A model generated the notes under the pieces. The model had not been told where the DNA came from, did not search any database, and saw only the letters and a list, made by a program, of their open reading frames with translations. The translations under genes and the position numbers were made by a program. Positions 27,810-46,724 of a DNA stretch of 64,000 nt are shown here, piece by piece; the first letter of the stretch is position 1; every line of letters starts with the position of its first letter. The stretch is from Xestospongia bergquistia (Eukaryota; Porifera; Demospongiae; Haplosclerida; Petrosiidae), in NCBI GenBank assembly GCA_963965975.1, contig OZ014419.1, positions 1,922,001-1,986,000 on the forward strand. The letters are read 5' to 3'.

Positions 27810-28611
27810 TTATAAACCTTACCAGTACCTAAGTAATAGTATAGTTTACAGTATAAATAGACTACTTACAGAATAATTCAGAACAAATGTACTGCTATAG
27901 AATTTTAATATAACCCATCTGATCTATTGTGTCACAGAACCCCCTTTCATGTTGTCTCTCTCCATCAACTGGATGACTGACTACTAAGTGAAAGACATAA
28001 ACCTGTTACTTATTGAATGATGTGAAGAACTCAAATATAATATTCCATCATTAGAACCAGTTAACCTTTTTGGTATAACACTTTAAAATCCAAAGATGAT
28101 GGTAAATAAAAGGAAAAGTTTAAACATATCACTGACTATCAGGAATTAAGTCATTCAGGTACCATCATGTTACTCATTAATAACATCCATAGATTAATTA
28201 AATAAATGTAATACATTAATGCATCACTTTACTCTTGATTTCATCATAAAAATTTATAATGATAATATTATACTGTATGAAATGCAAATAATCATGAATG
28301 AGCACTTCTCTAAATACATGAGATCTGGACCCAAAACTACAATTATTTTTAGCAATCATTCAGAAATAACGCTTAGGTTTCAATGTGTCTATATATTAGA
28401 CTATTAAAAAACATCTATAATACATGCTTTTTTCTTAGCTATAATATATTAAAATTCATAAGTGTATAGCCCCACCTATTATTATGTAACTAGCTTTGCA
28501 ATAAATAATATTAATTACCATGGTATCATTGTTGGCCACACCTTCTCTCTCACCTCCACATTCCTGAGTGAGACATGCAGTACGAATGATGCAAAGACTG
28601 TAGTAGTGAAA
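27810..28611. promoter_or_regulatory. Upstream region of plexin B
   Basis: About 800 bp of AT-rich sequence up to the plexin B start. An in-frame ATG at 28462 would add 50 residues, but ATG 28612 gives a clean signal peptide directly and is preferred. No specific regulatory motif recognised. Confidence 0.4.
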
Positions 28612-31600
28612 ATGACTAAGATTGGCGTCGTATCTCTTTTGTTAATACTCCATTTTTTACAAGTTGTGTCTCAGTCTTCTTCTTTCACTCTATCTGATAG
28701 TGTTAGCTCTCTAACTGTTGGTGGAGATAGAGTGTTTGCTAGTACTGGTACTTATGCCTATCGACTTTCATCTGATCTACAACAACAACAACAGACATCA
28801 TTGACAAATCAGATACTGAGGTTAGCTGCTACACAGGATGGTCAATGGTTGGTAGTCTGTTATACTAATGGCTCTTGTTCAGCTCTTAATGGATCAGATC
28901 TCAGTATTACTAATAGAGCTGTTGACTCTAATGTACTCCATAATGTTGGAAATAATGATAAAATTGCTGTGTTCACTGCTCCTGTTAGTGGAGGAGAAAG
29001 TTTCTACACAGGAAGTTTCAATATTCGTATTTATTTTCGACAATATGGATTTGCTGGTAGCTCACTGTTAAGAACTAATGGAGACAATCAAGTAACATCA
29101 GCAACTTTCCAGAACCGGAACCAGAACCAGAACCAAGATAGTCGAGAGTTTTATGGTGGTTTCTACCAGTTGGGATATGCTTACTATATTGTAACAGATT
29201 CAACTAGTGGTAATGATGAACTTCGTATTGTTAGAGTATGTAACAGTACTGCTGACAGTGGTAACGATTTCAGCAATCAATATGAAGTGGTATTAGGTTG
29301 TGATGGAAATACTTTCTTTGCTCCCACTATCAAAGGTGTATCAGTGTTAAATGGAGAGACATTACTGATAGCAATAACACCACGGGATTCACCTAGTAGA
29401 GTCTGTTCCTATAATCTTACAATTATTAACTCCAGAATGGACAATGCTTATCAGTCCTGTGTAAAGGGTAATAGTGGTAATAGTAACATTCAGTGGCAGA
29501 CCCAGTTGTGTTCAGGATTATCTGGTACTATGGTGAGCTAAATTATGAGACATTTAATGTATTTAATTGTTCTTTCTTTTTATAGTGTGATGTTATTGGT
29601 AATTACCCAGCAGTAGGAGCTACTGGTGTTCTTTCTTCTAACAATATTATTACTAACATTACAATAAGTAATGGACTAACATCTATTCTTGGACTGACTG
29701 TAGATGATCTCAACTTCATTTATATTACATTCTCTGATAGTAACAAACACTATATTAACAAGGTCAGAGATATATACTATACTCTAGTTGATGTGTTAAT
29801 TTGTTCTACAGTATTTGTGGAATAATGGAAACCTTAGTCTTATTACTGAGGTTGAGATGTCTAGTTCAATAACTAATCTTACCTGGTCAGAAGGTTCAGA
29901 CTATATATATGGTATTAATGGAACTACTGATGTAAGTACTAGTATATATATATATTGTACTATATAACATATGTTTGTTGATAGGTAATTGGTTTAAAGA
30001 TAGAGGAGTGTAGTAGTGCAACTAGTTGTAACGAGTGTGTTAGTCTGGGTAATCCACTATGTGGTTGGTGTGTAGTTGAGGGTAAATGTTCTCGTAGACC
30101 TTTCTGTCAGGACAGTGATGTATCAGGACGATTCTTGACTCAAGAGAATAGTGATAGCTGTATTGATACAATTGCTTTTTATCCAGCTCGAGTTGTACTG
30201 GAGTTAGAATCAATGCCATACCAGGTACTGTGTGATCTATTTTGTTTTGAATCTCTCTCTCTCTCTTTCTTTAGATTGACTTAACATTTTCCCCTGCTGG
30301 TCCTCCCCCTAAGTTATCAGGAGAGGAGTATTTCTGTGTATTTAATAATACATTTCTAAATATTGAGATATTAAGTCCATTACAAGTAAATGGTACTAGT
30401 GCCATTTGCCAAGTAGATAATGTCATATCTCAAGTCACTGATATACAACTAGGTAAAGTACATCATTGATTACTAACTATCTTTTAATGTTCCTCTTTTA
30501 GTTACTAACTTTAGTATCTACAGTAATCATACTGGAGTGAAGTTCTTTATACATAATGACCGTTATATCTTCTATAACTGTGCTGCATCTACAAAGTAAG
30601 TCAGTAATGTGGGCAGTCTTTATAATCAGCTGTGTGTTAAGTGGTTTGAAGAGCTGTTTTGGCTTGATCTCCCTCAAAGAGAGAGTGCCATCAAAATATT
30701 GTAGTTAATACAATAGAAACATATGTACAATCTTATCCACTGGTACAACCTGAAAGGCATTATATGTACAAATACATGTATTAATGATACATCCTACATA
30801 TTATACCCTATAGGATGTATCATTAATACACATACATATTATACCCTATAAGATGTATCACTAATAAATGTACATGTACATTTATACTGTACATTAAAAT
30901 ATGTGCATGTACATATTACACCTTATACAATGTATCATTAATACATGTACATGTACATATTATACCCTATAGGATGTATCATTAATACATGTACATGTTA
31001 TACTCATGTGATCATGTAATCAATGATGTGTATATGTTAATTACTATAATGAGTTACTGGTTAGGAGTAATATTGTCACTTTATGAACACTGAGTAATTT
31101 CTCTAATAATTATATCAACGTACTTGTTGGTATTTCCTGCCATGCAAACTTACAATGATATCTTTACTCTCTAAAGTTGTAATACCATCACACAGACTAC
31201 ATACAACATGTATATAATGGACAACAACATGTTATGTCAGTACACTGTCAACTCAGAGTGTTAGTTTTATTGATTGCATAATATGACTTGTTTATTCAAT
31301 TACTTATGAATATTAAAGTTCCCATAGTATCATATATAGATTTAATTATTAATATAGTAATTTCTTTCTATTAAAAGCCACAACCTCCTTTTAATGGTCG
31401 ACCACAGAAGGTCAGTACAGCCCTATGGCTTCCCATTGGAATGAAGAGGTGTTTAAGAGAGTGGAGCTTACAAGGGCTGTTGTGTTCTTAGCCCAACCCA
31501 GTGGTTACTAGTTCACTAGCTATTATGTTAAGATAAGCACACTTAGATGTCTTGAGAGTACTCTATCATGACACTCTTACACTTATGTTATTTCTGAGAA

Positions 31601-33125
31601 TGTGCCTGATAAATTGTTGCTATAATTAGTTATGTACACTACACACATGTACATAATTGTATTGACATGTGTTCCAAAATAGATTGTTCTCCATTACTGT
31701 ATTCTATTATACTATTATATGACAGTGTATACTATATATGGTCATAGTACCAGGATATAACATCATGGTAGCTAACCAAACTTGTTGTTAGTATGACAAC
31801 TACACTATCAAGGAAGTTTAATACCTTGTGTATAGTAGTGTCATTCCCAGGAAGTCTGGAGTAAATAGTCTGTATACACCAAAGAACATCTCTTTATCTG
31901 CTAAAATAGGAGCTATCCCACTATACTGGAACCAACTATATATTAACTATATTCAAAGATGTTGGATTCTTTGATGTTTAGGCCTTCTAATGAACTACTC
32001 TCTACCCCCACTGGGCTTGATGTTACAACACTAATATGGTTGTTAATACTACAATGTACTTAATAATGTATTATAATTGTATTTACGTGAGGTAAACATC
32101 TCATTACTATGTTATAAGTGATAGGTAGACCTTGTTGTTTGATTTTAACACTATATGTGACTATTACCTTTTATAGTAATTACTCCTCCATATCTACTAT
32201 AAGGCATTCATTAGGTGTTGTCATTACTAACATGACACAGATGTGTAAAATACTAAATTAAGGACATTTACTCTTGTCTGTTATTATAATGATCTAAAGG
32301 TTACAATATATGTCCTGTCTTGTTTATAGAAGATACACTGTGGTGTTTTAAATAATTATAATGGATTTTGTGTTTGACTTTCTGTCTCTAATTGTATGTT
32401 TATAATGTGATCTCTAGAGTTTCAGTAATAACACTATGAGTTGTTAAGTTTGTGGGTCAAATAACAATGTTTAATGATGTTATGTTTACTTGGAGTAATG
32501 TCAATGCTGTTTTTGATCTCTCTCTCACACACACTCTCTCCATTTCAGATGTAGTCCTTGTGTTTCAACAGATGGTATATGTGGATGGTGTCAGTTAGAT
32601 TTTACATGTACTGGAGATAACTCTACTTGTACAGGAGGAGATGATAACTGGATAAGAGTAAGACCCTATAATATAAAAGTATAATTATTACTGGTACATT
32701 TTATCACAGATAACTGATGAGGAGAATTCCACTGATCTCTGTCCTCTCCTACAACCTCCCTTATATGGTAATAGCTATAGTCAACCAGTTAGTGTGAGCA
32801 AGAACCTACAATTAAGAACTCTTAATACTATGGTAAGTAATATCCTGTACACAAAGAAATATCATTCAGGATACATAATGTAGTACTACTCTATGTACAC
32901 ATAATTGACCTGCCCTAGCCCAGGTGGTGGACAATGTTTCTATTTTAAATGTTACTATTAATAGAAACAGCTGTGTGGTAGTGACCTCAATAACAACTTT
33001 GTATGAAGCTGTTCCCAGTAATCCACATGTCATGAATATGACCTGTTATTATAACTGATAAGTGTATTCATAGCCACTTAGACCACACATTATTATTATT
33101 AATCTTGATTGTCCTAATCTCTTTT

Positions 33126-33163
<38 letters not shown>

Positions 33164-36100
33164 CATTCAGACTAGTGGTATAACATACCAATGTGTATTT
33201 GGTAACATGGATAGAACTGGTATACAAACTAGTGACAATATTATTACATGTAATATACCCAGTGGTCAGGAGGTAAGTATATTGTATATTAGGAGATGTG
33301 TCCCTGTCATTATATTATTGCAGTTGTCATTTAGTGGAGGTCATACTCAGACTCAGACCCATCCTTTCATTCTCAGACAGATCTCTAATACCAAATCCTA
33401 TGATATAGAGACTACTACTGGAGACACTATTAATGGTAAGTCTAATATATAAAGTAAACTGCTGAGTATTCTGTCTTATGTATAGTGGTCCTATATAATT
33501 GTCCTACACTGGCTAATGGTTGTTCTTCATGTCTAGCTCTGAACATTAACACTGGATTTAACTGTAGTTGGTGTGATAGTAATATGTGTAGTGAGAGGAG
33601 TGTATGTACTAATAATATAGTCACAATGAATGGAGACTGTCCTAATCCTGTCATCACTAACTTTACTCCTACAAGTGGTCCTCCTCAAGGAAGAACTCAT
33701 GTTACCATAAATGGCACCAATTTGGGTACCCAGTCCTCAGATATCCTCTCTGTTACCCTCGGCAGTAGGACATGTACCTCTAACTCAGATCTGTATGTAC
33801 CTGGTACGAGGATAGTATGTAGTATTACTCCTGATGACAGTAATACTGTAACAAGCAATGTAATTATAAATGTGACAGTGAATACTACTGCACCTCAACC
33901 TAAGACAGCTGTCAGTAGTACCCACTTCCAATTCCTGACCCCTATTATTCAGTCAGTGAATCCTACATTTGGTCCAGCAAGTGGAGGTACTCTAGTGAGA
34001 GTAGAAGGAACTAACTTGGACATTGGTAACAAAGAAGAGACCAAAGTAATCATGAGAGAGTCCTCATCAAAAAAGAGGAGAAAGAGGAACAGTCACTGTC
34101 CTGATATTGAGTGCAATATTATGTAAGTGTTAATGACTTACTATAGTACACACTAGTATCATATAAGATTGGTTCTCTTCTCAGGAACATTAACTCAACT
34201 CAAATCCAATGTACTTCAGCTAATATTACTTCTATTAATTGTACCAGGACTATAATAGTGTCAGTAAATGAAGCAGAGTTTAGTAATTCAGCAGTGACAT
34301 ATCTTTATAAACCAGATCCCACATTTAGTTCACTGACTCCTGAAATAACTATACCAGCGTAAGTAGAGTAGATTATGAGACTAAGTGATGTGTTGTCTGT
34401 TATATAGTGGAGGTATCAAGTTGAACTTTACTGGTACTAATGTAGATGTAATCCAGTCTCCTATGATCCGTATCACTGACTCTAGATTTTCTACTATGAC
34501 TGAGGTTTGACCAATATACTAGTTTAATATAATCACCTGACTTCTCTCTCTTATAGCAATGTGTTAATATTAGTAGTACTAAACTACAGTGTATAGCTCC
34601 TCCTATTAGTGGAATTAATGTCGCTAGTGATATTGATACTACAGTGACTTATACATTGATACTAGATGGAGTTACTTCACCAGACAGTAGTCAGTCTGAG
34701 TTGAGACTTACTCTCAAACCAGATCCTATTTTCAATGGTATAATTAATGCAGTCCATCGTACAATAATAATTGGACAAGATTCAGTTGAACTTGAGATTT
34801 CAGTAAGAGTCATGGACAGAATTGATATATTTAATATTATATTTGTGTTTAGGGAGAAAACATTGAATCTGTAGATCGTTCAGAGATAAGAATATTTGTT
34901 GGTGAAGAGGAATGTACTCTAACAACCACATCTTCTACAGTGAGTTTATGTCAATTTTCAACTGTTATATTTATTATTTCACTTTAGACTATTGACTGTC
35001 GACCACCAACTAGAACCACAGAAGGAAGTTTGTCTGTTCGAGTAAGTCCCTTCAAACATTTTCAGAATATTCTATTATTTTATCACTTACAGGTCGAGGT
35101 AGGAGAAAACTTGGTCTTTCCATCTAATCAAACTGCTGGAGCACCAGAATGGACTGTTACTTACAAGTTTCAGTCTGACAATAGAAACACTCTTCCACTT
35201 CCAGCTATTGGTGGAGCTGTTGGTGGTGTTGTGATACTTTTGATTGGTGTAGTGATAATAGTAATTGTATGTGCACTGCTAATAGCATCTCGACAAGCCA
35301 AAGTGAAAGACATGAGATTTACTAGCCTCTTAGCTCAAATGGAAACAATGGAAATGGAAATGGCCGATCAATGTAAACAAGGTAACAAAAAGTGTATTTT
35401 GGTTTTTTTGTTGTTTCATGATCTGTCCTCCCTCCTCTTTCCATTAGCTTTTGCTGAGCTCCAAACAGATCTCGGTGAATTAGTAACGGATGATGCATTA
35501 GAAGGCAATCAATTGCCATTCCATAATTTCCCAACATATGCTACTAAAGTGTTTTTTCCCTCTGTTGGTATTGGTCATCCTGTCCTTTCACCACCTAGAG
35601 TAAGATCCTTTGTGCTAGGTGTTCTGGTAATATTAGGACTCTCTCTTTATAGCTGCCTCCTGGCATGACTAATCACTCTCTATTGTTGTTACTGGAAGAC
35701 TTTAAAGAACTTGTTTTTAATAAAAAATTCCTTGTTAGTTTCATCAAGACTCTTGAAGCTCAACCACGTTTCTCACTGCAAGAAAAGTAAGTGATAGTCA
35801 TGTGATAGTGACATGTGAATCATGTGATTATGATCCATAGGAGTACTATGGCCTCTTTGTTAATGGTAGCTTGCATGAAGGATATTAATTATGCTACAGA
35901 GTAAGTCAATTATATAAACTGATTCATGTAGACGTATTGCCTCACTTTAGAATACTTCAAATTCTCCTTGGGGATCTTATTCGTAGAAGTATTTCAAATT
36001 CCAAGAACCATCCCAAACTACTTTTGCGAAGAACTGAGTCTGTAGCTGAGAAACTTTTGACTAATTGGTTTTGTGTGACATTGTATCCATACATAATAGA

Positions 36101-37385
36101 ACATGCTGGTGCTCCCTTGTTTGTATTATTTAAAGCTGTTAAAGCTCAATTGGAGAAAGGTCCTATTGATGTTATTACCGGAGAAGCTAGGAACTCTCTC
36201 TCTGAAGAGAAACTCCTTCGCCAAGCACTAGAATTCAAGGTTTGTGACAGAAATTATCATAATCTATATTTCTTTTGTTTTGTAGGTATTAGAGTGTGAG
36301 GTGGAGATGGGTTGTCCTGACGTGGTAGCTCATTCTAAAGAAAAGGAGGCTGGTCTTGAGCCTCGATCTGATGATATTCAGACTATTCGCTTGCTAGATA
36401 CTGACAGTATTAGTCAGACTAAAGAGAAACTTTTAGATTTTATTTATCGTAATCGTCCTGTTTCCCATCGTCCTTCTATTGGTGATGTAGAACTTGGTAA
36501 ATGCTTTGTAGATGTATAGATAGACACTGGATTAATAGATGATTGATGGAAAATTGGATAAATAGACCATTTATAGAAGACCTATTCTTTCTCAGAGCTT
36601 TGCCGAGGAAATGCAGGTATATCTCTTAAAGATCAAGATGCTACTAGTACTAGGGAAGGAGAATGGATGAAAATAAATACACTAGCTCACTTCAATATAC
36701 CAGAAATGGTCAGTCAGTTCTATACTAAATGAGTACACTAGTAATTCCCACTATAGGCCTCCTCTGCTATTGAAGATCCCAAAAAACCTACTCCTCGCTT
36801 CAGAATAACTCGTCGTCCAGACAGACCTACAAGTGTCCCAGGTAAGAATAAGATATCACATCAAAATCATTCCATCTTATTTGTACTGGTCTAGGTTATG
36901 ATGTACCTGGTACTATTATTGCTAGTGCATCCATTACATCACAGACCTCACTCTTAGCTGCTGCAGCAACTCAGTCATATGATGCTAGCACTAGACTGTT
37001 TCATTTGGTGAGTCCTCTGATTATACATATTTCAAATGTTTGTCTCTTACCCCTACTAGGTCAAACCTGATTTCAATGAAGATCAGAGTCATCAGAAGAT
37101 TGTCTCTGAAGTATTTTTGACTCGTCTTCTTTCAACAAAAGTAAGTGAATAATTAATTTATTATTAATTCATATTATTATCAATTTATTTAGCGTATTCT
37201 TCAACCATATGTTGATGATCTTTTTCATGCCATCTTTACGGTTCCTCATGGCAAGCCCCTTCCTAAAGCTATTAAGCTGATATTTGATTTCCTGGATACT
37301 CAGGCTGCAGAATTAAGTATTAATGATCCTGAAGTTCTTCATACATGGAAGACAAACACGTACGTAAAGAACTTTAATATCAACA

Positions 37386-37446
<61 letters not shown>

Positions 37447-38134
37447 GTCTTCCATTGAGGTTTTGGGTTAATCTCATTAAAAATCCTGACTTTATATTTG
37501 ACATCAACAAGTCAGCAACAATTGACGCTTGTTTCACTGTTATTGCTCAAGCTTATATTGATGCCTGCTCCACTGCTGATGTCAAATACACTAAAGACAC
37601 GCCCTCTGCCCGACTATTATATGCTAATGAAGTCAAACAATACAAAACTGAAGTGTTACAGTAAGTAATATATAATATACGATCATGATGCTTACACAAT
37701 GTTTTTATTGTCAGATACTATAGCACTATACAGTCTCTACCTCATAATACAACAGAAGAAAGCAGAGAATACTTTAATGAAATGTTTGAGGTATAGATGT
37801 TCCATTCATCAATCTATTTATTCACTCAATAATAATCCTATACATCTATTCATAAATCTATAGGAATTCATCTTCCTAATGTTAAAATCAAATAGTTGAT
37901 ACATTTACTATTGTATTATTATTATCCTTTCCTCTTAAGACCCATTTCCAAGATTTTGAGTCACAACAAGGCATGCATTTTCATTCTGACAGTGCTTTAT
38001 TAGAGATGTATCGTTATGCTGTCCAATATGGTGATGAATTGGTTGAAACACTTACTGAAGAGAGATTAAACTTAATGGCAAATCAATTTGACACTCTTAG
38101 GAAAAAATATGACATCAATTCGTCTGCTATGTAA
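28612..38134 (+). CDS. Plexin B (semaphorin receptor), second plexin paralog
   Basis: Head to head with plexin A. Signal peptide ([16 protein letters not shown]), then a sema domain mostly in exon 1 (28612-29532) and exon 2 (29586-29762). PSI repeats at about 30010-30110 ([15 protein letters not shown]), 32550-32650 ([11 protein letters not shown]) and 33495-33600 ([18 protein letters not shown]). IPT domains at about 33645-35170, with [17 protein letters not shown] and [16 protein letters not shown]. Transmembrane segment at about 35215-35290 ([20 protein letters not shown]). GAP part 1 carries [18 protein letters not shown] (about 36020), the Rho-binding insert lies at about 36290-36800, and GAP part 2 carries [19 protein letters not shown] (about 37450) and [10 protein letters not shown]. 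It ends INSSAM at TAA 38132-38134. A basic KKRRKR site interrupts IPT 2. One long intron (30597-32548) precedes the second PSI exon. Confidence 0.94.
30760..31010. repeat. Intronic tandem repeat around TACATGTACATGTACAT
   Basis: About four copies of a unit of roughly 60 bp containing TATACCCTATAGGATGTATC and ATTAATACATGTACATG. The flanking remainder of this 2-kb plexin B intron (31010-32548) shows no exon I can support. Confidence 0.8.
33130..33160. repeat. (CT)n tract at a plexin B acceptor
   Basis: CT run followed by TTTTCATTCAG and the exon beginning ACTAGTGG. Confidence 0.9.
37390..37445. repeat. (CT)n tract at a plexin B acceptor
   Basis: Pure CT run ending in the acceptor TAG before the exon that encodes the second catalytic Arg motif (LRFWVN). 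Confidence 0.95.
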
Positions 38135-39007
38135 CAAATTTGTGAGTAGCAAAGGATATACTATAGTTGGTTTGTTTGATTTATTTAGTGTGTTTTGTCG
38201 ATACTTTTTTGAGTTTGTTTTCTAAATTGTTTTCATTGTAATGTAAACTTTTAGTACCAGAGTGTTTAAATATAATACTTATATATTTTTTGAAAGAAAA
38301 AATTTAGAAATATTTTCTTGGTAGTGGAACTATTTTTTTCACTTGTCTTATGTTCATACACCACATTATATGATCTAGTTTTAATATGTATTATATTGTT
38401 TGTGAGATGTGGTCCCTTTTTTTCTGTAACTAATTAAGATGCATTTTTTGTTCTATAATGAAATTATGACTTTTTAACCACTCACACTGTTTTTGTCTTT
38501 GTCATGTAATGTGTATTTTAATAAATAAAAAAATTTGAAAAAATTAAAAAATTTATATGTTCTTTTATATGTAGTCCATACACATATAATTATACACATA
38601 TTTATACTACTACTAATTAATTATACTACATAATTATACACATTATATCACACACATAAATTTATGTCCATATATAAATTATGATATTGCAATCAATAAA
38701 AGGAACAAAAGTAGAGCAGATGGATAGTTCAATCTGGTACTGCTGTTTGGGAAGGGACTGCTGTTTGGGAAGGGACTACTGTTTGGAAAGGGACTGCTGT
38801 TTGGAAAGGGACTGCTGTTTGGAAAGGGACTTCCTATAGTGTCACAAGGAGAGAACTAAGACATTTATAAATGGTATTTAGAAATTTTAGCAACTCTTAA
38901 TGCCAGGAGCAATCTCTAAATTTAAACCAGATTCACTTTTAGTAATAGACTAAAATTAGTAAATAAATTAAAACAATAGGTTTAATTTAGTCTGTGTGTG
39001 TGTGTAA
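38135..39007. other. Convergent 3' region between plexin B and DNase-like gene
   Basis: Holds the plexin B 3' UTR with AATAAA near 38520, an AT-rich stretch with repeated ACACATATA words, and the short tandem array at 38737-38831. No gene seen. Confidence 0.5.
38737..38831. repeat. 18-bp tandem repeat
   Basis: About five copies of GGGACTGCTGTTTGGAAA with small variations (GGGAA/GGAAA, ACTACTG). Confidence 0.9.
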
Positions 39008-40394
39008 TCATAACTTACCTTGTAATGTAATCTCTACAGGATAATGATCACTGACATCAGCTGTCTATAGGTGAAAATGAGATCAAATTTCAGTATGATC
39101 ATGGTTTTAAAATTTTAAAATGATTACAATTTTATTCACAAGATTTGTTATCAACTGACCTGACTAGATGTTAAGTTGTATTGCCTATCAAATAGGACAA
39201 CACGAGCACTGTTATTAACAATAAATCCACTAAGATCAGAATATGTAATTATTCTAAGGGAACAAACATATCGTAACCAGTCAAAACAAACCATTCCTAA
39301 CCGATCATAAGCACAATCTGATGCTCCCGTTGTTGTATCAATATTGTTACCAATCCACCATGTAAAACTGGTATTGAGAACCAGGTCAAGCATGTTATAC
39401 CTGGTTTGAGAGAGATAGCTGCAGTCAGCATTTAGGTCACCTAATATCATTCCCAGCTGTGTAGAGAACTGACTACTAGTTACTCTAAAGACGTCATCAA
39501 GATGATTTAACTCAGCCACAGTATCTGTAGGTCTAGTATGAATAGCAATCAAAAAGAAACTTGGAAGATCTTGAGAAAGAAAAGATAGTAAGAGAGATAA
39601 GTTATTTTGTCAGTTGTAAAATGTCTCGCATCTATTGTCATCTTTATTCTATTGTGTATATAATGTACTGTTATATAACCTCCACTATGTCTGTTAATAC
39701 TTCTCACTAACACAGCATATGGTGGTCGCTCAAAGACATCACTAGTATCAGGATATTGGTATGTGTTCAATACTTGTATTGCATCAACCCTTACAATAAA
39801 AACAGACAAATTGAATAATGTAAAAGTACACTGTCTCAATAATAATAATTATATCTTTCTAATCAGAGTTTTAATATTTGGGACAGCCCCCCACAACGCA
39901 GTATTATTGTTTATTTTTAATATTGTTTGTGTGTATACTACATTATAGCATTAGTTTAATACCTGTATATGAAGACATATTGCTCTTTAATATTGCTACG
40001 TCCAACACGTTCACTTATTGAATAATTGTATGTTAAGCCTTGATCAGTAACATTTCTATAATAGTTGTAATGTAATATGAGAGGCTATCATGTTATTCTG
40101 GACTTACTGGTTTAACTGGTTTACAAAACCAGGTAGAACAGTTTGACTGACATCAACAAGTTCTAATATTAATATCAGGTCGTATTTCTGTACTATCTAA
40201 TGAGAAAGGTTCAATTGTTACAAGATAAACCATTTGCTTACTTTTATTAGTGTATCAATAACTGGTTGTCTTGAGTATTTGGTCATTCCAAATTGTCTCA
40301 CGTTAAAAGACAATACATTAAGAGCTGAAATGTCTCCATATAGAGAACTAAGAGCTAGTAAGAAGAAACCAATTAATTGCAAAGAAGCTCGCAT
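39008..40394 (-). CDS. Secreted DNase I-like endonuclease
   Basis: Metal-dependent endonuclease of the DNase I fold. MRASLQLIGFFLLALSSLYG is a signal peptide, followed by LNVLSFNVRQFG as in DNase I. Catalytic elements in order: Glu in ILILELVDV (about 40170), SERVGRSNIKEQYVFIYR (about 39970-40060), catalytic His in AIHTRP (about 39530), GDLNADCSY (about 39425), ASDCAYDR (about 39315) with the Cys pair that forms the DNase I disulfide, and SDHYPVEITLQ (about 39030). At least six short introns. The first ATG could also be 40409, five residues upstream; 40394 gives the cleaner signal peptide. After LQ the genomic frame reads GKL and TGA at 39008, but AAG|GTAAGT there is also a perfect donor, so the true C-terminus may lie on a further exon to the left. 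Likely extracellular or lysosomal DNA digestion. Confidence 0.88.
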
Positions 40395-40803
40395 TGTAGA
40401 CAGACACACCCAATTGCATGGTGTTGTATGGGCGTGGCTGAAATGGCTGCGAAGCCCCTCCTACGCGTTGTTTCCCTTATCTCGCTGCTTGGCTGCGATC
40501 GTTTATAGTTTTTTGTCAAGTAATCTGGGCCTTGTCTCTGTATTGTATTGAATCTGTCCAGTTTCCAAGTAATAAATTGTGATATTAATACACGAGGTAG
40601 GAATTAGTTGTTGTAATGTATAATTCATGTCAATCAGATGTACATTAAGTCATTAATTAAGTCACCTTTGTTAAATAGGTTTTCGTTTGCCTAAAGCATA
40701 AAGGATAATTAAAGCTTTAAAGTAAAATCATTAATAGTTGTAAATTATACAAATGAGTATTTGACTATGTTCTCTCATATAGGATTGACGCCATCTCCTC
40801 AAA
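40395..40803. promoter_or_regulatory. Divergent promoter region between DNase-like gene and FRMD4
   Basis: 409 bp between start codons. The half near the DNase gene is relatively GC- and CpG-rich for this window (GGGCGTGGCTG, CTACGCGTTG, GCTGCGATCG); the other half is AT-rich. No specific factor site is claimed. Confidence 0.5.
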
Positions 40804-46111
<5,308 letters not shown>

Positions 46112-46724
46112 GGTGGTTGTGGTTTTTAGTTTAATAGGCCACACCACTTGTTTTTGTAGTCCTGTTGTTTCTTTCTTTTCTTTTAGATGATGATCATTAT
46201 CTCTTAAGAATAAATTCTAATAAATTCTAATAATAATGAATGGCTACTACTTGTATATTCATTGTATTATATTTTCCTGTTATTAGTATAGAGTATTTTC
46301 AAACAAATTTCTGATCTTAGATGTCAAAAGAACCACGGTATGATTGAATAAGAATTACTTATCTATATAAAACTGTACACTTTCTTTCTGTCTTGCCAAA
46401 TATTCCAGTGGCAATAGAAACTTTGGGACCTATTGCATCTGAACTACTTGAGTTCTTAAGACATCTGGGTCACAGGGTGGGTATCTCAACTATTGAAAAC
46501 AATTACCTACTGATATATATGTTTCTACCAATACATTTCAATGGACGATCTGGGCCATCACTACATAGGCAGTATTGTCTCATGACATATTCAGATATCT
46601 GGTTAATTCTATTGTTTATATAACATAACAATATAATTATAGTTTATACAATATACAATTACTATTAAACAACAAAAGACAAATGAGTTACATGTTAAGT
46701 GAAACAGGTTACCATATGGTGACT
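46112..46724. other. Convergent 3' region between FRMD4 and dynein
   Basis: FRMD4 3' UTR with overlapping AATAAA-type signals near 46210-46230, then a short retroelement-like coding remnant (46380-46490), then AT-rich sequence adjoining the dynein stop codon. Confidence 0.5.
46380..46490 (+). pseudogene. Short remnant of a retroelement ORF
   Basis: The frame reads PVAIETLGPIASELLEFLRH then LGHRVG. It resembles the Pro-Val-Ala-x-Glu-Thr-x-Gly-Pro...Leu-Gly-Arg-Arg tail that I recall following the reverse-transcriptase domain in non-LTR-type ORFs of marine invertebrates. Only about 35 residues survive, so the call is tentative. Confidence 0.35.

Noticed and set aside
31375-31500. GC-richer stretch in the long plexin B intron that might be an exon or SINE
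   Set aside because: No frame with flanking splice sites and no terminal features of a known element.
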